Below are positions 19,304-27,865 of a stretch of DNA of 64,000 bases, piece after piece. Origin of the DNA: Rhizobium freirei PRF 81 (GTDB taxonomy: Bacteria > Pseudomonadota > Alphaproteobacteria > Rhizobiales > Rhizobiaceae); assembly GCF_000359745.1 (NCBI RefSeq), contig NZ_AQHN01000032.1, forward strand, positions 1-64,000, written 5' to 3'. Every line of letters starts with the position of its first letter. The stretch's first letter is position 1. The notes beneath the pieces are model-generated. The model saw only the letters and a program-made list of their open reading frames with translations, had not been told where the DNA came from and did no database searches. The translations under genes and the position numbers were made by a program.

Positions 19304-20350
19304 TCAAGATACGTTCGCGTGAATGCGGTCATAGCCTTTCATGCGATAGATCATTGCCGAAACGACCCAACTCGCGATGAAGATGCCCACGACACCAAAG
19401 CCGAGATTTTCAAGGCTGTCGTTAAAGGTGGCGATTGCCTCCCACAAAGTGCCCCGCAAGCCGAGCTTGTCGGAAATCAGGCCGAGCGCTTCTGCGCCTC
19501 CGATTAAGATCGCGACAATCACCGAGGCGGCGGTGACCGTCAGATTGTACCAGAGCTTGCGGGCGGGGTTCATAAGGGCCCAGCCGTAGGCGCCCGTCAT
19601 CAGAGCGCTGTCCGTCGTATCCATCAGCGACATGCCGGCTGTGAAGAGGGCCGGGAACACAAGGATCGTCCAGAACGACAAGCCTTGCGCGGCCTGCGAA
19701 GCTGAAACGCCCAGCAAAGCGATTTCCGTGGCGGTGTCGAAGCCGAGGCCTAAGAGAAAGCCGATCGGATACATATGCCAGGAGCGTGTGACCACCTTGA
19801 AGGTGCGGCGAAAAACGCGGGCCAGCAAGCCTCGTCCAGCCAGCAGCGCATCAAGGTCCTCATCGACAATTTCCTCGCCACGCCGCGCTCGCGAAAAGGC
19901 GTCCCAGATAGGTTTCAGGATAACGAGATTGGCAATTCCGATCACCAGCAGGAACAGTGCTGAGACGGATGTGCCGATTACGCCGCCAATGTCGTGGAAA
20001 CCCTCAGTCTGGCTCTGCATTGCATAGGCGGTGATGGCAACGGCAAGCGACGCCAGAACGCCGATGCTGGAATGGCCGAGCGAAAAGAAGAATCCAACCG
20101 AAAACGGCTGCCGACCCTCGTGCATAAGCTTGCGCACGACATTGTCGATCGCGGCGATATGGTCTGCATCAAACGCGTGACGGACACCGAGCATATAGGC
20201 GACAAGGGCCATGCCAAGCAGTGCCGGTCGATCGGAGAACGAAGTCCAAGCCCAGATCCAAGCCAGGACGTTGGCTGCGACCAGCAAGGCATAAACGATG
20301 GCAATTTTTGTTTTGGCGTAAAGCGGTTCGTCATCGAAAGGGCTACGCAT
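19304..20350 (-). CDS. NiCoT-family nickel/cobalt transporter
   Basis: The 348-residue inner-membrane protein has eight predicted helices and the signature HAFDADHIAAIDN in the second helix, plus LGFDTATEIALL and GMSLMDTTDS, all diagnostic of HoxN/NixA/HupN-type permeases. It imports Ni2+ (or Co2+). The start MRSPFDDEPL at 20350 overlaps the larB stop by 8 bp, so it is translated from the lar operon. This links nickel uptake to nickel-pincer cofactor synthesis, and the permease may also supply the hydrogenase genes, whose own hupE is missing. Confidence 0.92.
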   Translation of the reverse strand: MRSPFDDEPLYAKTKIAIVYALLVAANVLAWIWAWTSFSDRPALLGMALVAYMLGVRHAFDADHIAAIDNVVRKLMHEGRQPFSVGFFFSLGHSSIGVLASLAVAITAYAMQSQTEGFHDIGGVIGTSVSALFLLVIGIANLVILKPIWDAFSRARRGEEIVDEDLDALLAGRGLLARVFRRTFKVVTRSWHMYPIGFLLGLGFDTATEIALLGVSASQAAQGLSFWTILVFPALFTAGMSLMDTTDSALMTGAYGWALMNPARKLWYNLTVTAASVIVAILIGGAEALGLISDKLGLRGTLWEAIATFNDSLENLGFGVVGIFIASWVVSAMIYRMKGYDRIHANVS

Positions 20351-21041
20351 TCGGACGTCCCTTGCCATCTTGAACAGACACCCGCCGGACCATGCTGAGC
20401 GCTCGGAACGCCGCACAGGCGGCGCCGTAGCCATTGTCGATGTTTACGACGGTCAGTCCGGGCGCGCATGAGGCGAGTGCCGCGTGCAGGGCGGTTTCTC
20501 CTCCGTTCGACACGCCGTACCCGGTCGATGTCGGAAGACAGATGATCACGCCGGGAACGAGCCCGCCGAGCACGCTGGGAAGAGCGCCGTCCATGCCTGC
20601 AACCGCGACGATAACGGGAAAAGTCCGCAATTCCTCGACCCGCTCCAGTAACCGCCATAGGCCTGCGACGCCGATGTCGATGAACTGTCTGGTCGGGGCG
20701 CCGAGATAAGCCAGCGTTCGCAAGACCTCGGCGGCCTGGGGCATGTCCGAACTTCCGGCCGACACGACGGCGATATCGGGTGCTTGCTGTTCGGCAGGCG
20801 GGGTCCAATTCAGGAATGCTGTCCGCGAGATGGGGTCGTAGTCCAATCGTTCAAGATAGGCCGGCGCGAGGCGACCAAAGACCTCCGCCTCGAGGCGCGT
20901 CAACAGACAGCGTGTGCCGCGCTCTAAAACGCGGTCCATGATCGTGGCAAGCTGCGCATCGGATTTCCGGGCGCAGAGTACTGCCTCATCGAATCCCACG
21001 CGCTCTGTGCGCTGGAAATCCAGCCGGACTTCTTCGTTCAT
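20343..21041 (-). CDS. larB: LarB, nickel pincer cofactor biosynthesis (carboxylase/hydrolase)
   Basis: The 232-residue protein has a PurE-like C-terminal half: VSAGSSDMPQAAEV, VAGMDGALPSVLGGLV and LPTSTGYGVSNGGETAL are typical of LarB. In the known pathway LarB carboxylates the pyridinium ring of nicotinic acid adenine dinucleotide and releases AMP, the first step to the nickel-pincer nucleotide of lactate racemase. ATG 21041 overlaps the larE stop by 4 bp (ATGA), so it is translationally coupled. Confidence 0.93.
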   Translation of the reverse strand: MNEEVRLDFQRTERVGFDEAVLCARKSDAQLATIMDRVLERGTRCLLTRLEAEVFGRLAPAYLERLDYDPISRTAFLNWTPPAEQQAPDIAVVSAGSSDMPQAAEVLRTLAYLGAPTRQFIDIGVAGLWRLLERVEELRTFPVIVAVAGMDGALPSVLGGLVPGVIICLPTSTGYGVSNGGETALHAALASCAPGLTVVNIDNGYGAACAAFRALSMVRRVSVQDGKGRPNA

Positions 21042-21844
21042 GAATTTCGCTCCCGCAAAAAGGCGCTGCCTCGGGCGTATGCCTGGAAATCGATCGGCCG
21101 TCGACTACCGAACGCCTCTGAAATCTGCCCCACGAGGCGCGCGCGACTATCGCCAGAGAGTTTCGACAGCGTCGGTTCATCGAGTTCGACAACCACCCCG
21201 GTTTGCCGCACCCTGCAGCGCACCGTTCCCGGCGAGAGCTCGCGCCGCAGCAGCATCTCGACCCGATCGATGGCTTGCAAGATCTCGGGTTCGATCCTGA
21301 GAGCCGTCTCAACGCGGCTCGACAGGCAGGGCGCTGAAGGCAGTTCGGCGAGGTCAGCAAGATCATAGGCGGACGCCATGGCACGGACATCTGCCTTGGA
21401 CATGCCGGCCTCGACAAAGGGATGACGTACACCATTGGCTTAGGCCGCCTTGAGGCCAGGGCGCCAATCGCCAAGATCGTCCGTGTTCGTGCCGGAAAAG
21501 AGCTGCGCTGCCGAAAGCGAAGACAGGGTGCCGTAGAGATTGGACTTGCAGAAGAAGCAGCGGTTCGAGGGATTGGCGAGATAACGTTCGTCGGCAAATT
21601 CCCCCGCATCGATGATCCGTAGGTCCCAGCCATGACGGGCTGCATAGTCTTTGACCCGTTCGGTGGCGCTCAGGGGAACGGCGGCCGAGGCGGCGTGGAA
21701 CATGATCACGTCAGCTCCCATCCGACGATGCGCCACAAACGCGAGCGTCATACTGTCGACGCCGCCGGAGACAGCCACGGCCGCGTGCCGGGCGCTGTCG
21801 AACACGGCATTGAGACGGGCGAGAGAGGTTTCCTTCGCGATCAT
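21038..21844 (-). pseudogene. larE: LarE sulfur transferase with an in-frame ochre codon
   Basis: The frame runs 269 codons with one TAA at 21440-21442. Before it: VAVSGGVDSMTLAFVAH (PP-loop ATPase motif), PSNRCFFCKSNLYG (the sulfur-donating Cys region) and GTNTDDLGDWRPGLKAA. After it, in the same frame: ANGVRHPFVEAGMSKADVR. LarE homologues usually read ...KAAxxxGVRxP..., so a sense codon, plausibly GAA, has become TAA. LarE adenylates and thiolates the two carboxyl groups of the cofactor precursor. The truncated 134-residue product would lack the C-terminal half. Both ends keep 4-bp overlaps with larC and larB. Confidence 0.88.
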
Positions 21845-23145
21845 GACTTTTGCTCCAGCGCCTCAGCTTCGGCCCGGCGGCGCAATTCGGCGCGGGCTTT
21901 GTGGCTCCGATCAACGCCTTGGGCGTCGTCCATTTCCGCCTTGGCCGTCATCCCACCGGGCCGGTCGGCGAGCTTCACCCTTATCCCGTCCTCGGTTGTC
22001 ACCGACTGTCGCGGCAGGACCGTGCGCGCTTCGATCCGGCTGCGCAGGCCAAGCGTCGTGGTCTGCCGCAGGCAGAGCGCTCCGATTGCGTCGATCGCAT
22101 CCACGCGCGCGAGAACCTGAACCGAGGCCATCATGCGGCCCTTCTTGCCGAAGGTCGGCGTCTGGGTCACGTCGATCACACCTTCGGCCGCGCGAACAAG
22201 GTCGAGGGCGACGGCCAGTTCCTCGCCGGTCTGGTCGTCGATGTCGAACTGGATGACGCCGACCCGATCCTGTGCTGCACCCTCCTCGGTGAACGCCAGG
22301 ATGCGAAGCACGTTGCTCATGCCGGGCAGGCGTCTTGTGCCGAAGCCGATACCGGTGCGTTCGAGCAGTCGAGGCGACGACCCGAGGCTTGTCGCGGGCG
22401 AGAGATGGGACAGGATCGCCGCTCCCGTCGGCGTGATGCGCTCACCGTGGCGACCGTCATCATGAAAGGCAAACCCGCGCAACAAAAGAGTCGTGGCGGG
22501 AGCGGGAACGGGCAGTCGCCCGTGATCGGTCTCGACCCAGCCTCGCCCGATCGGCAACGAACCCACCGACCAGCTTTTGGCCCCAACAGCGTCGATCAAC
22601 GTAGCTGCCGCCACGATATCGGCAATCGAATCCCAGTTGCCGACTTCATGGAAAGCTACGTCACCGACGTTTCTGCCGTGTACTGCGGCTTCGGCCACGG
22701 CGAGTTCGTGGAAGATGGCTATGGCCGCGCGCTTGACGCCCTCCGGCAAACGGCTGCCGTCGAGCATGGCGCGAAGGTCGCGCCAATGGGTGTGGTGATG
22801 GTGGTGGCTGTGGCTGTGGTCGCCATTATGGACATGCTCCTCATGAGGATGAGCATGTCCATGTTCGTCATGGTGATGATGATGCGCATGGCCATGTCCT
22901 TGAGAATGGCGATGAGGATCAGGACCGGAAGCTTCCTGTTCGGAGCCGGTCTTCGTGACGTCAAAGCGGCTGCCGGTCAGCACGCCATCATTGTGTGCCC
23001 GAAAGACCGCCTGCACGTCTTCGTCCAGACCTGCCAGACGAAGATTTCTCTCTACCGTTCCAACCAGCTCGGGCCATGCGTCCAACATCGCGGCGACGAA
23101 CATGTCGCCGGCGATGCCACCCAGAACATCAAGATGGATATGCAT
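21841..23145 (-). CDS. larC: LarC, nickel insertion protein of the nickel-pincer nucleotide pathway
   Basis: The 434-residue protein starts MHIHLDVLGGIAGDMFVAAM (SD AAGGAGG 8 nt upstream of ATG 23145), the classic LarC N-terminus. Further conserved segments are FHEVGNWDSIADIVAAA and ITPTGAAIL, then the C-terminal part TPTFGKKGRMMASVQVL. LarC is a CTP-dependent nickel cyclometallase. Residues 78-120 hold 23 histidines (coding 22786-22914), a likely nickel-storage tract. In lactobacilli larC is made by a programmed frameshift; here it is a single frame. Confidence 0.93.
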   Translation of the reverse strand: MHIHLDVLGGIAGDMFVAAMLDAWPELVGTVERNLRLAGLDEDVQAVFRAHNDGVLTGSRFDVTKTGSEQEASGPDPHRHSQGHGHAHHHHHDEHGHAHPHEEHVHNGDHSHSHHHHHTHWRDLRAMLDGSRLPEGVKRAAIAIFHELAVAEAAVHGRNVGDVAFHEVGNWDSIADIVAAATLIDAVGAKSWSVGSLPIGRGWVETDHGRLPVPAPATTLLLRGFAFHDDGRHGERITPTGAAILSHLSPATSLGSSPRLLERTGIGFGTRRLPGMSNVLRILAFTEEGAAQDRVGVIQFDIDDQTGEELAVALDLVRAAEGVIDVTQTPTFGKKGRMMASVQVLARVDAIDAIGALCLRQTTTLGLRSRIEARTVLPRQSVTTEDGIRVKLADRPGGMTAKAEMDDAQGVDRSHKARAELRRRAEAEALEQKS

Positions 23146-23159
23146 GAGGCCCACCTCCT

Positions 23160-23690
23160 TCATCGTTCCGAATGCTGCCAACCGGACAGGTCGACGTGCA
23201 GGGTCTCGCCAGGTTCTGCCGATCCGACGCTGGTCTCGATCGCCGCCTTCAGCACTGCGACCGGTATAGGCAGACGATCTTTCATCTGCTCCGCAAACGC
23301 CACGAGGTCGTCATGTTCGGCCTTGGCCCGCATGAACACGCCCTCGCTCAGGATGCGTTTGAGGCGCAGCGGAAAGCTTTGTTCACCGCCGTTCCACGTT
23401 AGCCGAAGTTGCGTCCGATAACGCCTGATGTCGAAATGCTTGTACTGGGATTCGAGAGCCCGATAGCCCCAGATTCCGAGGTCACCGACCAGCAGGCCGG
23501 CGAAGTCCGGCTCGTCTTCGGCGTTTATGTCAACCAGCAGGACATAGGACGGGCGGCCCTTCTTGCCCAGACTCGGAAGGAGCTGGACATTCTTGGCGCC
23601 CATCTCGCCCATCTTCTCGATGACGTGCCCGAGCAACTCGCCCGGCGCGTCATCGATCTGGGCCATCAGGAGGATGACGCCGCCCGCCAT
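23160..23690 (-). CDS. LarC C-terminal-domain-like protein
   Basis: The 176-residue protein begins MAGGVILLMAQIDDAPGELL and contains LPSLGKKGRPSYVLLVDIN. This corresponds to the D-D-x-T/x-P-E and TP-x-x-KKGRP segments of the LarC C-terminal (LarC2) domain, and the same signature is seen in the adjacent larC product. It is therefore a second, stand-alone copy of the half that binds CTP/cofactor. It lies 14 bp upstream of larC and its start overlaps the stop of the preceding gene by one base. Partner or paralogue function is inferred. Confidence 0.72.
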   Translation of the reverse strand: MAGGVILLMAQIDDAPGELLGHVIEKMGEMGAKNVQLLPSLGKKGRPSYVLLVDINAEDEPDFAGLLVGDLGIWGYRALESQYKHFDIRRYRTQLRLTWNGGEQSFPLRLKRILSEGVFMRAKAEHDDLVAFAEQMKDRLPIPVAVLKAAIETSVGSAEPGETLHVDLSGWQHSER

Positions 23691-25474
23691 CAGAACGCCA
23701 TGGATTCGACGGCGACCAGGGCGGCTGCCTCTGCCTTGGTCTTGGTGCCGGGAATGCCGGCGGAAATCAGGCCTGCCGACTGGGCTTCGCCCGTCGCATC
23801 CGACGCACTCATCTTGCCCATGGCGGCGGCGACGACGGCCGGGATGGTGACGTTGATAATTACATTGCCGGCGAGCAGCAGTTCGCTGGCGATCGGCGCA
23901 AGTGCGGTGAGGAACGGCGCGCGTTCCTTGCCGATGCCCTGCGCGACTTCGGGGATCACGGCGTTGATGATGCCTTCCATATGGATCGTCTCGTCGCCGA
24001 CGGTGACTTCGGCGTCGAGCGCCGGATCGAAGGCAAGCCAGCGCGCCGCCATCTTGCTCGATCGCCGCGCACCCTTGCTGATCCTGGTGAAATGAACCTT
24101 GATATTGGTACCCTTCACCTTGCTCAGGAATTCCGACCCGCGTGTCTCCACCAGTAGCTGGCGCTCCTCGTCCATCGCGCGGACGATCTCGCCGACGCTC
24201 CTGCCCGCCATGAGATCGTCATAGCTGCGCGCCGCACGGGCATGCAGCGCCTTGGTGACCATGGGGGTGGAGGACATGATCATTGCATCGGTGACCGGCC
24301 CGTTGCAGATCTGCGTCGCCTTGCGGGCAACGATGTTCATCGCCACCATCGCAGTTTCCGGATCGAAGCTGAAGCCAAGGCGACGGGCACGTAGCGCGCG
24401 CGCCACGCTCTGTTCCGTCGAACCATCCTGCAACAGACACATCAGCGCAATGACCGCATCGCCGCAGATATGGCCGAGCGGCGGATTGACGGGACCCGCG
24501 CCCGCGCCGCAGATCCCTTCTTCGAAGACCGAGACGATTTCATCAAGCGCCATGATGCCGATCACGGTCGGCCCGCCGATATCCTTGAGGATCAGGCCGA
24601 GATCGCCGATCAGCCGTGCGGTCTCGACTTCCTTGCCGGTGATGCGGACATGTATTTTCTCGGGCAGGCCGGCGGTGCGAACGGCGGATCGCCCCGCGAC
24701 GAAAGCACTGGTGACCTTGCCGTAGGGGCCATATTCCTCGGCCACGTCGGCATCCGAATGGATGATTTCCAGGATCGCCGCCGCGCCAAAAAGGGCTGAG
24801 AGGAACTTCTGGCTGGGCATGCCGGCGCCGGACATAGCGTCCATCATCGCCTTGGTCCCGATGGCAGCCCCTCGTTCGGCCATGCCGGGAAAAATCAAAT
24901 CCTCGCCCAGCGCGCCGTGGCCGACCATCACGCCGCCGCCCACGCCTTCCGGAATGTCACGGCCCTGGACCGGCGAGAGCTCCCCCTTCATCATGGCTTC
25001 GTAGACGGCCGCAACGGCGGCGAAACCCGAGATCTTGTTGTTCATCTTCGCCGTCGGCACGGCGGCAAGGCCGGAGCGGCTGACGCCAGCGATCATGCGC
25101 GCCGAAGAGCCGAGCTTGCGGTTACCGGCAGGAATGCCGACCTGGGCGTTGGCGCCGCAGAGATAGAGCAGCGTTGCCGCGATCAGCGCCGCATTGGCGC
25201 CGTCGGCGCCGGCTGCCGTGGCGACAGCAATGCTCTTGGTCAGAAGGTCATCGATCGGCTGGCGCACGGCATCGGCGAACTTGACTTCCGGGCTTATGCC
25301 ACGACGCAGTTCGGCCGCGATGACGTTGCAGACTGCAACGACCGGGATGTTGAGCATGCCATGGCCGCCGGTCAGGGCCTCGACGCGATCGCTGGTCAAC
25401 CAGCCGGGATTGGCATTGGCCGCCATGACCGAAGCCAGAATCACCTTCTCGCGTTCGGCCGAAAATCTCGACAT
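23690..25474 (-). CDS. Unknown 594-residue protein heading the lar operon
   Basis: I do not recognise the family. It starts MSRFSAEREK at 25474, with GGGAGAGG upstream. It is Ala/Gly/Met-rich without signal peptide or clear membrane helices. Striking segments are TGGHGMLNIPVVAVCNVIAA (about 31-50), GANAQVGIPAGNRKLG (about 107-122), PTAKMNNKISGF, GGGVMVGHGALGEDLIFPGM, NPPLGHICGDAVIAL and a C-terminal GNVIINVTIPAVVAAAMGKM. Glycine-rich loops and several conserved-looking His and Lys residues suggest an enzyme. It is the first gene of an operon for the nickel-pincer cofactor that lacks LarA, so it may be the enzyme using, or a partner in making, that cofactor. That role is inference. Confidence 0.7.
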   Translation of the reverse strand: MSRFSAEREKVILASVMAANANPGWLTSDRVEALTGGHGMLNIPVVAVCNVIAAELRRGISPEVKFADAVRQPIDDLLTKSIAVATAAGADGANAALIAATLLYLCGANAQVGIPAGNRKLGSSARMIAGVSRSGLAAVPTAKMNNKISGFAAVAAVYEAMMKGELSPVQGRDIPEGVGGGVMVGHGALGEDLIFPGMAERGAAIGTKAMMDAMSGAGMPSQKFLSALFGAAAILEIIHSDADVAEEYGPYGKVTSAFVAGRSAVRTAGLPEKIHVRITGKEVETARLIGDLGLILKDIGGPTVIGIMALDEIVSVFEEGICGAGAGPVNPPLGHICGDAVIALMCLLQDGSTEQSVARALRARRLGFSFDPETAMVAMNIVARKATQICNGPVTDAMIMSSTPMVTKALHARAARSYDDLMAGRSVGEIVRAMDEERQLLVETRGSEFLSKVKGTNIKVHFTRISKGARRSSKMAARWLAFDPALDAEVTVGDETIHMEGIINAVIPEVAQGIGKERAPFLTALAPIASELLLAGNVIINVTIPAVVAAAMGKMSASDATGEAQSAGLISAGIPGTKTKAEAAALVAVESMAF

Positions 25475-25972
25475 TGGTCCTCTCCCTTTATTTCCGGCGG
25501 GCAGCGATCATGATCCGCAACAGCCGAGCGTCGAAATCAGCCAGTGGCTTTTCTCGCAACGAGCGCGCACCGTCCGTCGATCTGCCGTATGCGCGGCGCG
25601 CAGGTAACGTCAGGGAATATCACAGGGTCATTATTGCGATAAGTGGCACTATCTCATGTCTCCATGAGCAACATTCATAATGGCGCGCTGCCCTGTTAAT
25701 ATTTCTGAAGCCCCCGCAGACAATGCGGGCCCATTCGGCTTCGCGTATTTGGGCCGCCGCTCAAGGTCGTCTCTCCAACTCGCGGTCTCTCTGTCCAAGG
25801 GTTGTCCGGCAACAAGCATGATTGGTGCTCATGGGTTCGTGAAATCATACCATTTCAGTTGATGAAGTTTTCTCCATACTCCTTTCCGAGATGTGGTCGC
25901 GGCCTGACCAAAGATGAAGGCTGCGGCTCTTACATCGCGTTGCATCAGCCCAAATTCACGGAGAACTTTCGA
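25475..25972. other. Upstream region of the lar operon; no gene seen
   Basis: The interval separates the minus-strand lar operon from a plus-strand AhpD-like pseudogene and should contain the operon promoter. I found no recognisable nickel-responsive (NikR) palindrome, FNR box or -24/-12 promoter by eye. Confidence 0.35.
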
Positions 25973-26311
25973 ATGCTCGACTGGGAAAAATACCGGCAGG
26001 AACTGTCCTCACGCGTAACCGAACTTGGCCGGCTTTCGCCGGCGACACTTGAGGGCGTTCGTACCCTCGGTGGCGCAGGTCAGAAGAGCGGTCGGTTGGA
26101 CGCCAAAACCCGGGAACTGATCGCCCTTGCCGTTGCGGTGACCACGCGTTGTGACGGCTGCATCGCCAGCCATACGTCCGAAGCAGCGAAAGTCGGCGCC
26201 ACGCGGGAGTAAATTGCCGAGGCACTTGGGGTCGCGATTGCGCTCAACGCCGGTGCAGCTTTGGTTTATTCGTCGCGCGTGCTGGATGCCTTCGATACCG
26301 TCGCCGGCTGA
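25973..26311 (+). pseudogene. AhpD/carboxymuconolactone decarboxylase-like protein with ochre codon
   Basis: ATG 25973 (CGGAGA upstream) opens a 112-residue frame ending at 26309-26311 that contains RELIALAVAVTTRCDGCIAS, the CxxC alkylhydroperoxidase (AhpD-like) motif with the following His (SH). TAA at 26210-26212 interrupts it after SEAAKVGATRE; the same frame then gives IAEALGVAIALNAGAALVYS. Homologues have Glu at the stop position, so GAA to TAA is likely. These small proteins act in peroxide defence or as decarboxylases. The stop removes the last 33 residues. Confidence 0.85.
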
Positions 26312-26374
26312 GCACGATACGAAGGAAGTGCGGAGAAGGAATGGGCCTTCTCCGCCAGTCAACCAAATGGGAGG

Positions 26375-26611
26375 TCAATGCCCATTCAGAGCAGCGGCAA
26401 TTGCGCTGCGCATCTCCTCAAGGCTCGGCGCCCCAGTGATTTTCTTGCCGTTGACGAAGAAGGGAGGCGTTCCCTCTACCTCGAATTCGTCAGTCGCCTG
26501 GTCGGTGAGCTTGTTCAGACGCTCAAGGATGGCCTGGTCCGCCACTGCCCTGTTGAACACGTCTTTGTCGATCCCAACGGAGCGTCCGATTTCACGCAGT
26601 GTCTGTTCGAT
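26375..26611 (-). pseudogene. 3' fragment of a DsbA-like thioredoxin gene
   Basis: The minus-strand frame gives IEQTLREIGRSVGIDKD and EVEGTPPFFVNGKKITGAP, with the cis-Pro loop typical of the DsbA-family C-terminus, and stops at 26375. It joins exactly in frame with the fragment at 27866-28131 after removal of the ISAs1-like element and one 8-bp target copy (the duplicated ATCGAACA encodes I-E-Q). Confidence 0.85.
26604..26611 (+). repeat. Target-site duplication, left copy (TGTTCGAT)
   Basis: TGTTCGAT immediately before the left IS end; the identical octamer follows the right end at 27866-27873. Confidence 0.9.
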
Positions 26612-27865
26612 GCACGGCTCTGAACTCGGGTTAACGTTTCTTCCCTGAACGGTTTGGGTGTGATTCAAGAGTGTCGGTGATTTGGAGGCCGACATGTTTG
26701 AAGACGATCGCCCGCGGCTGCGGGTTTTGCTGGACCATTTTAGTCTCGTTGAGGATGAGCGGGAGCAATGGCGGGTCGCCCATCCGTTACCCGAGGTGCT
26801 TCTTCTGGTCGTTTGCGGGACGATCGGCGCATGCGACGATTTTGACGAGATCGTCGAATGGGGGGAGGATAACCTGGCGTTTTTACGTCGGTTTCTTCCC
26901 TATCACCATGGCATACCGGGTTCGCGCTGGCTGCGCATTCTGCTCAACCGGATCGATCCGGACCTGTTTTCGAACTGCTTCATATCCTGGGCGGCGACGC
27001 TTCGACCCGATGCTCCGGCGCTGGTGGCGATTGACGGAAAGACCTCGCGCGGCAGTCATGACCGGGCCAACGGCCGGGCGGCGCTGCATCTCGTCTCGGC
27101 TTTCGCCACCCGTGAACGGCTGGTTCTTGGACAAGAGGCAGTGGCAACGACAAGCTGTGAGCAGGACACCATCCCCTTGCTGCTGGAACGGTTGGCCGAA
27201 AAGGATCGCCTGAAAGGCGCGCTCGTGACCATCGACGCCATTGCCTGCAATGCCAAAACCGCCCAGGCGGTGCTCGATGCAGGCGCTGATTACCTCCTGG
27301 CGGCCAAGGCCAATCAGCCCGGCCTGATGGGTGAGATCGAGCGCTTCTTTGCCGACGCTCCGGCAAACCTCACCTCAACCGTGACCGAAGTCGACAAGGG
27401 CCATGGCCGGGTCGAAGAGCGGCGGGTCACCGTCTCCACTCAAATCGACTGGCTCTCCGGCGACAGGCGCTTTCCCGGCGAATACCGCTTCCCGTCCATC
27501 GCCACCATCGTCAAGGTGCAAGCACAAGTCTATGAAAAGTCCAGGCAAAGCAGCCAGGTCCGCTTCTATATCTCCTCGCGGTCGATGACCGCGCTCCAGT
27601 TCGCCGAGGCCATACGTGGCCATTGGGCCATCGAGAACTCCCTCCATTGGGTACTCGACGTCACCTTCAACGAGGATGCCGCCCGATCTCGAACCGGGCA
27701 TGGACCAGCCAACATGGCCGTCGTCCGACACTTCGCCATCAACATGGTTCGAAGCCATAACGACAAGCGCAGTATCAAACTCAGACGAAACAAAGCAGGC
27801 AGAAACCCACAATACATGGCCGAAATCATCCGAGCATGACTGTTAACCCGGATTCAGCGCCGTGC
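26612..27865 (+). mobile_element. ISAs1-family insertion sequence, complete
   Basis: The 1254-bp element has imperfect terminal inverted repeats: left GCACGGCTCTGAACTCGGG, right (inverse) GCACGGCGCTGAATCCGGG, both followed by TTAAC. It is flanked by the 8-bp duplication TGTTCGAT and carries one intact transposase gene. It is inserted in a dsbA-like gene. The clean duplication suggests recent insertion. Confidence 0.92.
26694..27839 (+). CDS. ISAs1-family transposase
   Basis: The 381-residue DDE transposase starts at ATG 26694, with GGAGG 5 nt upstream. It contains VAIDGKTSRGSHD, TIDAIACNAKTAQAVLDAGAD, LLAAKANQPGL and HWAIENSLHWVLDVTFNEDA, which supply the catalytic acidic residues and match the ISAs1 family (transposase_11 domain with DUF4338-like N-terminus). 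The frame fills the element and ends 26 bp before its right end. It appears functional. Confidence 0.93.
   Translation: MFEDDRPRLRVLLDHFSLVEDEREQWRVAHPLPEVLLLVVCGTIGACDDFDEIVEWGEDNLAFLRRFLPYHHGIPGSRWLRILLNRIDPDLFSNCFISWAATLRPDAPALVAIDGKTSRGSHDRANGRAALHLVSAFATRERLVLGQEAVATTSCEQDTIPLLLERLAEKDRLKGALVTIDAIACNAKTAQAVLDAGADYLLAAKANQPGLMGEIERFFADAPANLTSTVTEVDKGHGRVEERRVTVSTQIDWLSGDRRFPGEYRFPSIATIVKVQAQVYEKSRQSSQVRFYISSRSMTALQFAEAIRGHWAIENSLHWVLDVTFNEDAARSRTGHGPANMAVVRHFAINMVRSHNDKRSIKLRRNKAGRNPQYMAEIIRA

Noticed and set aside
21440..21442. Selenocysteine or programmed recoding at the larE stop
   Set aside because: The codon is TAA, not TGA, and no structured element was evident; a nonsense mutation or sequencing error is simpler.
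22786..22930. Repetitive ATG/CAT-rich DNA that might suggest a tandem repeat or CRISPR
   Set aside because: The repetition follows codons for His in LarC; there is no regular spacer pattern. No CRISPR array was seen in the window.
21850..23421. 523-residue plus-strand open frame
   Set aside because: It is antisense to larC and the LarC2-like gene; the Met/Val-rich middle is the complement of the His tract.
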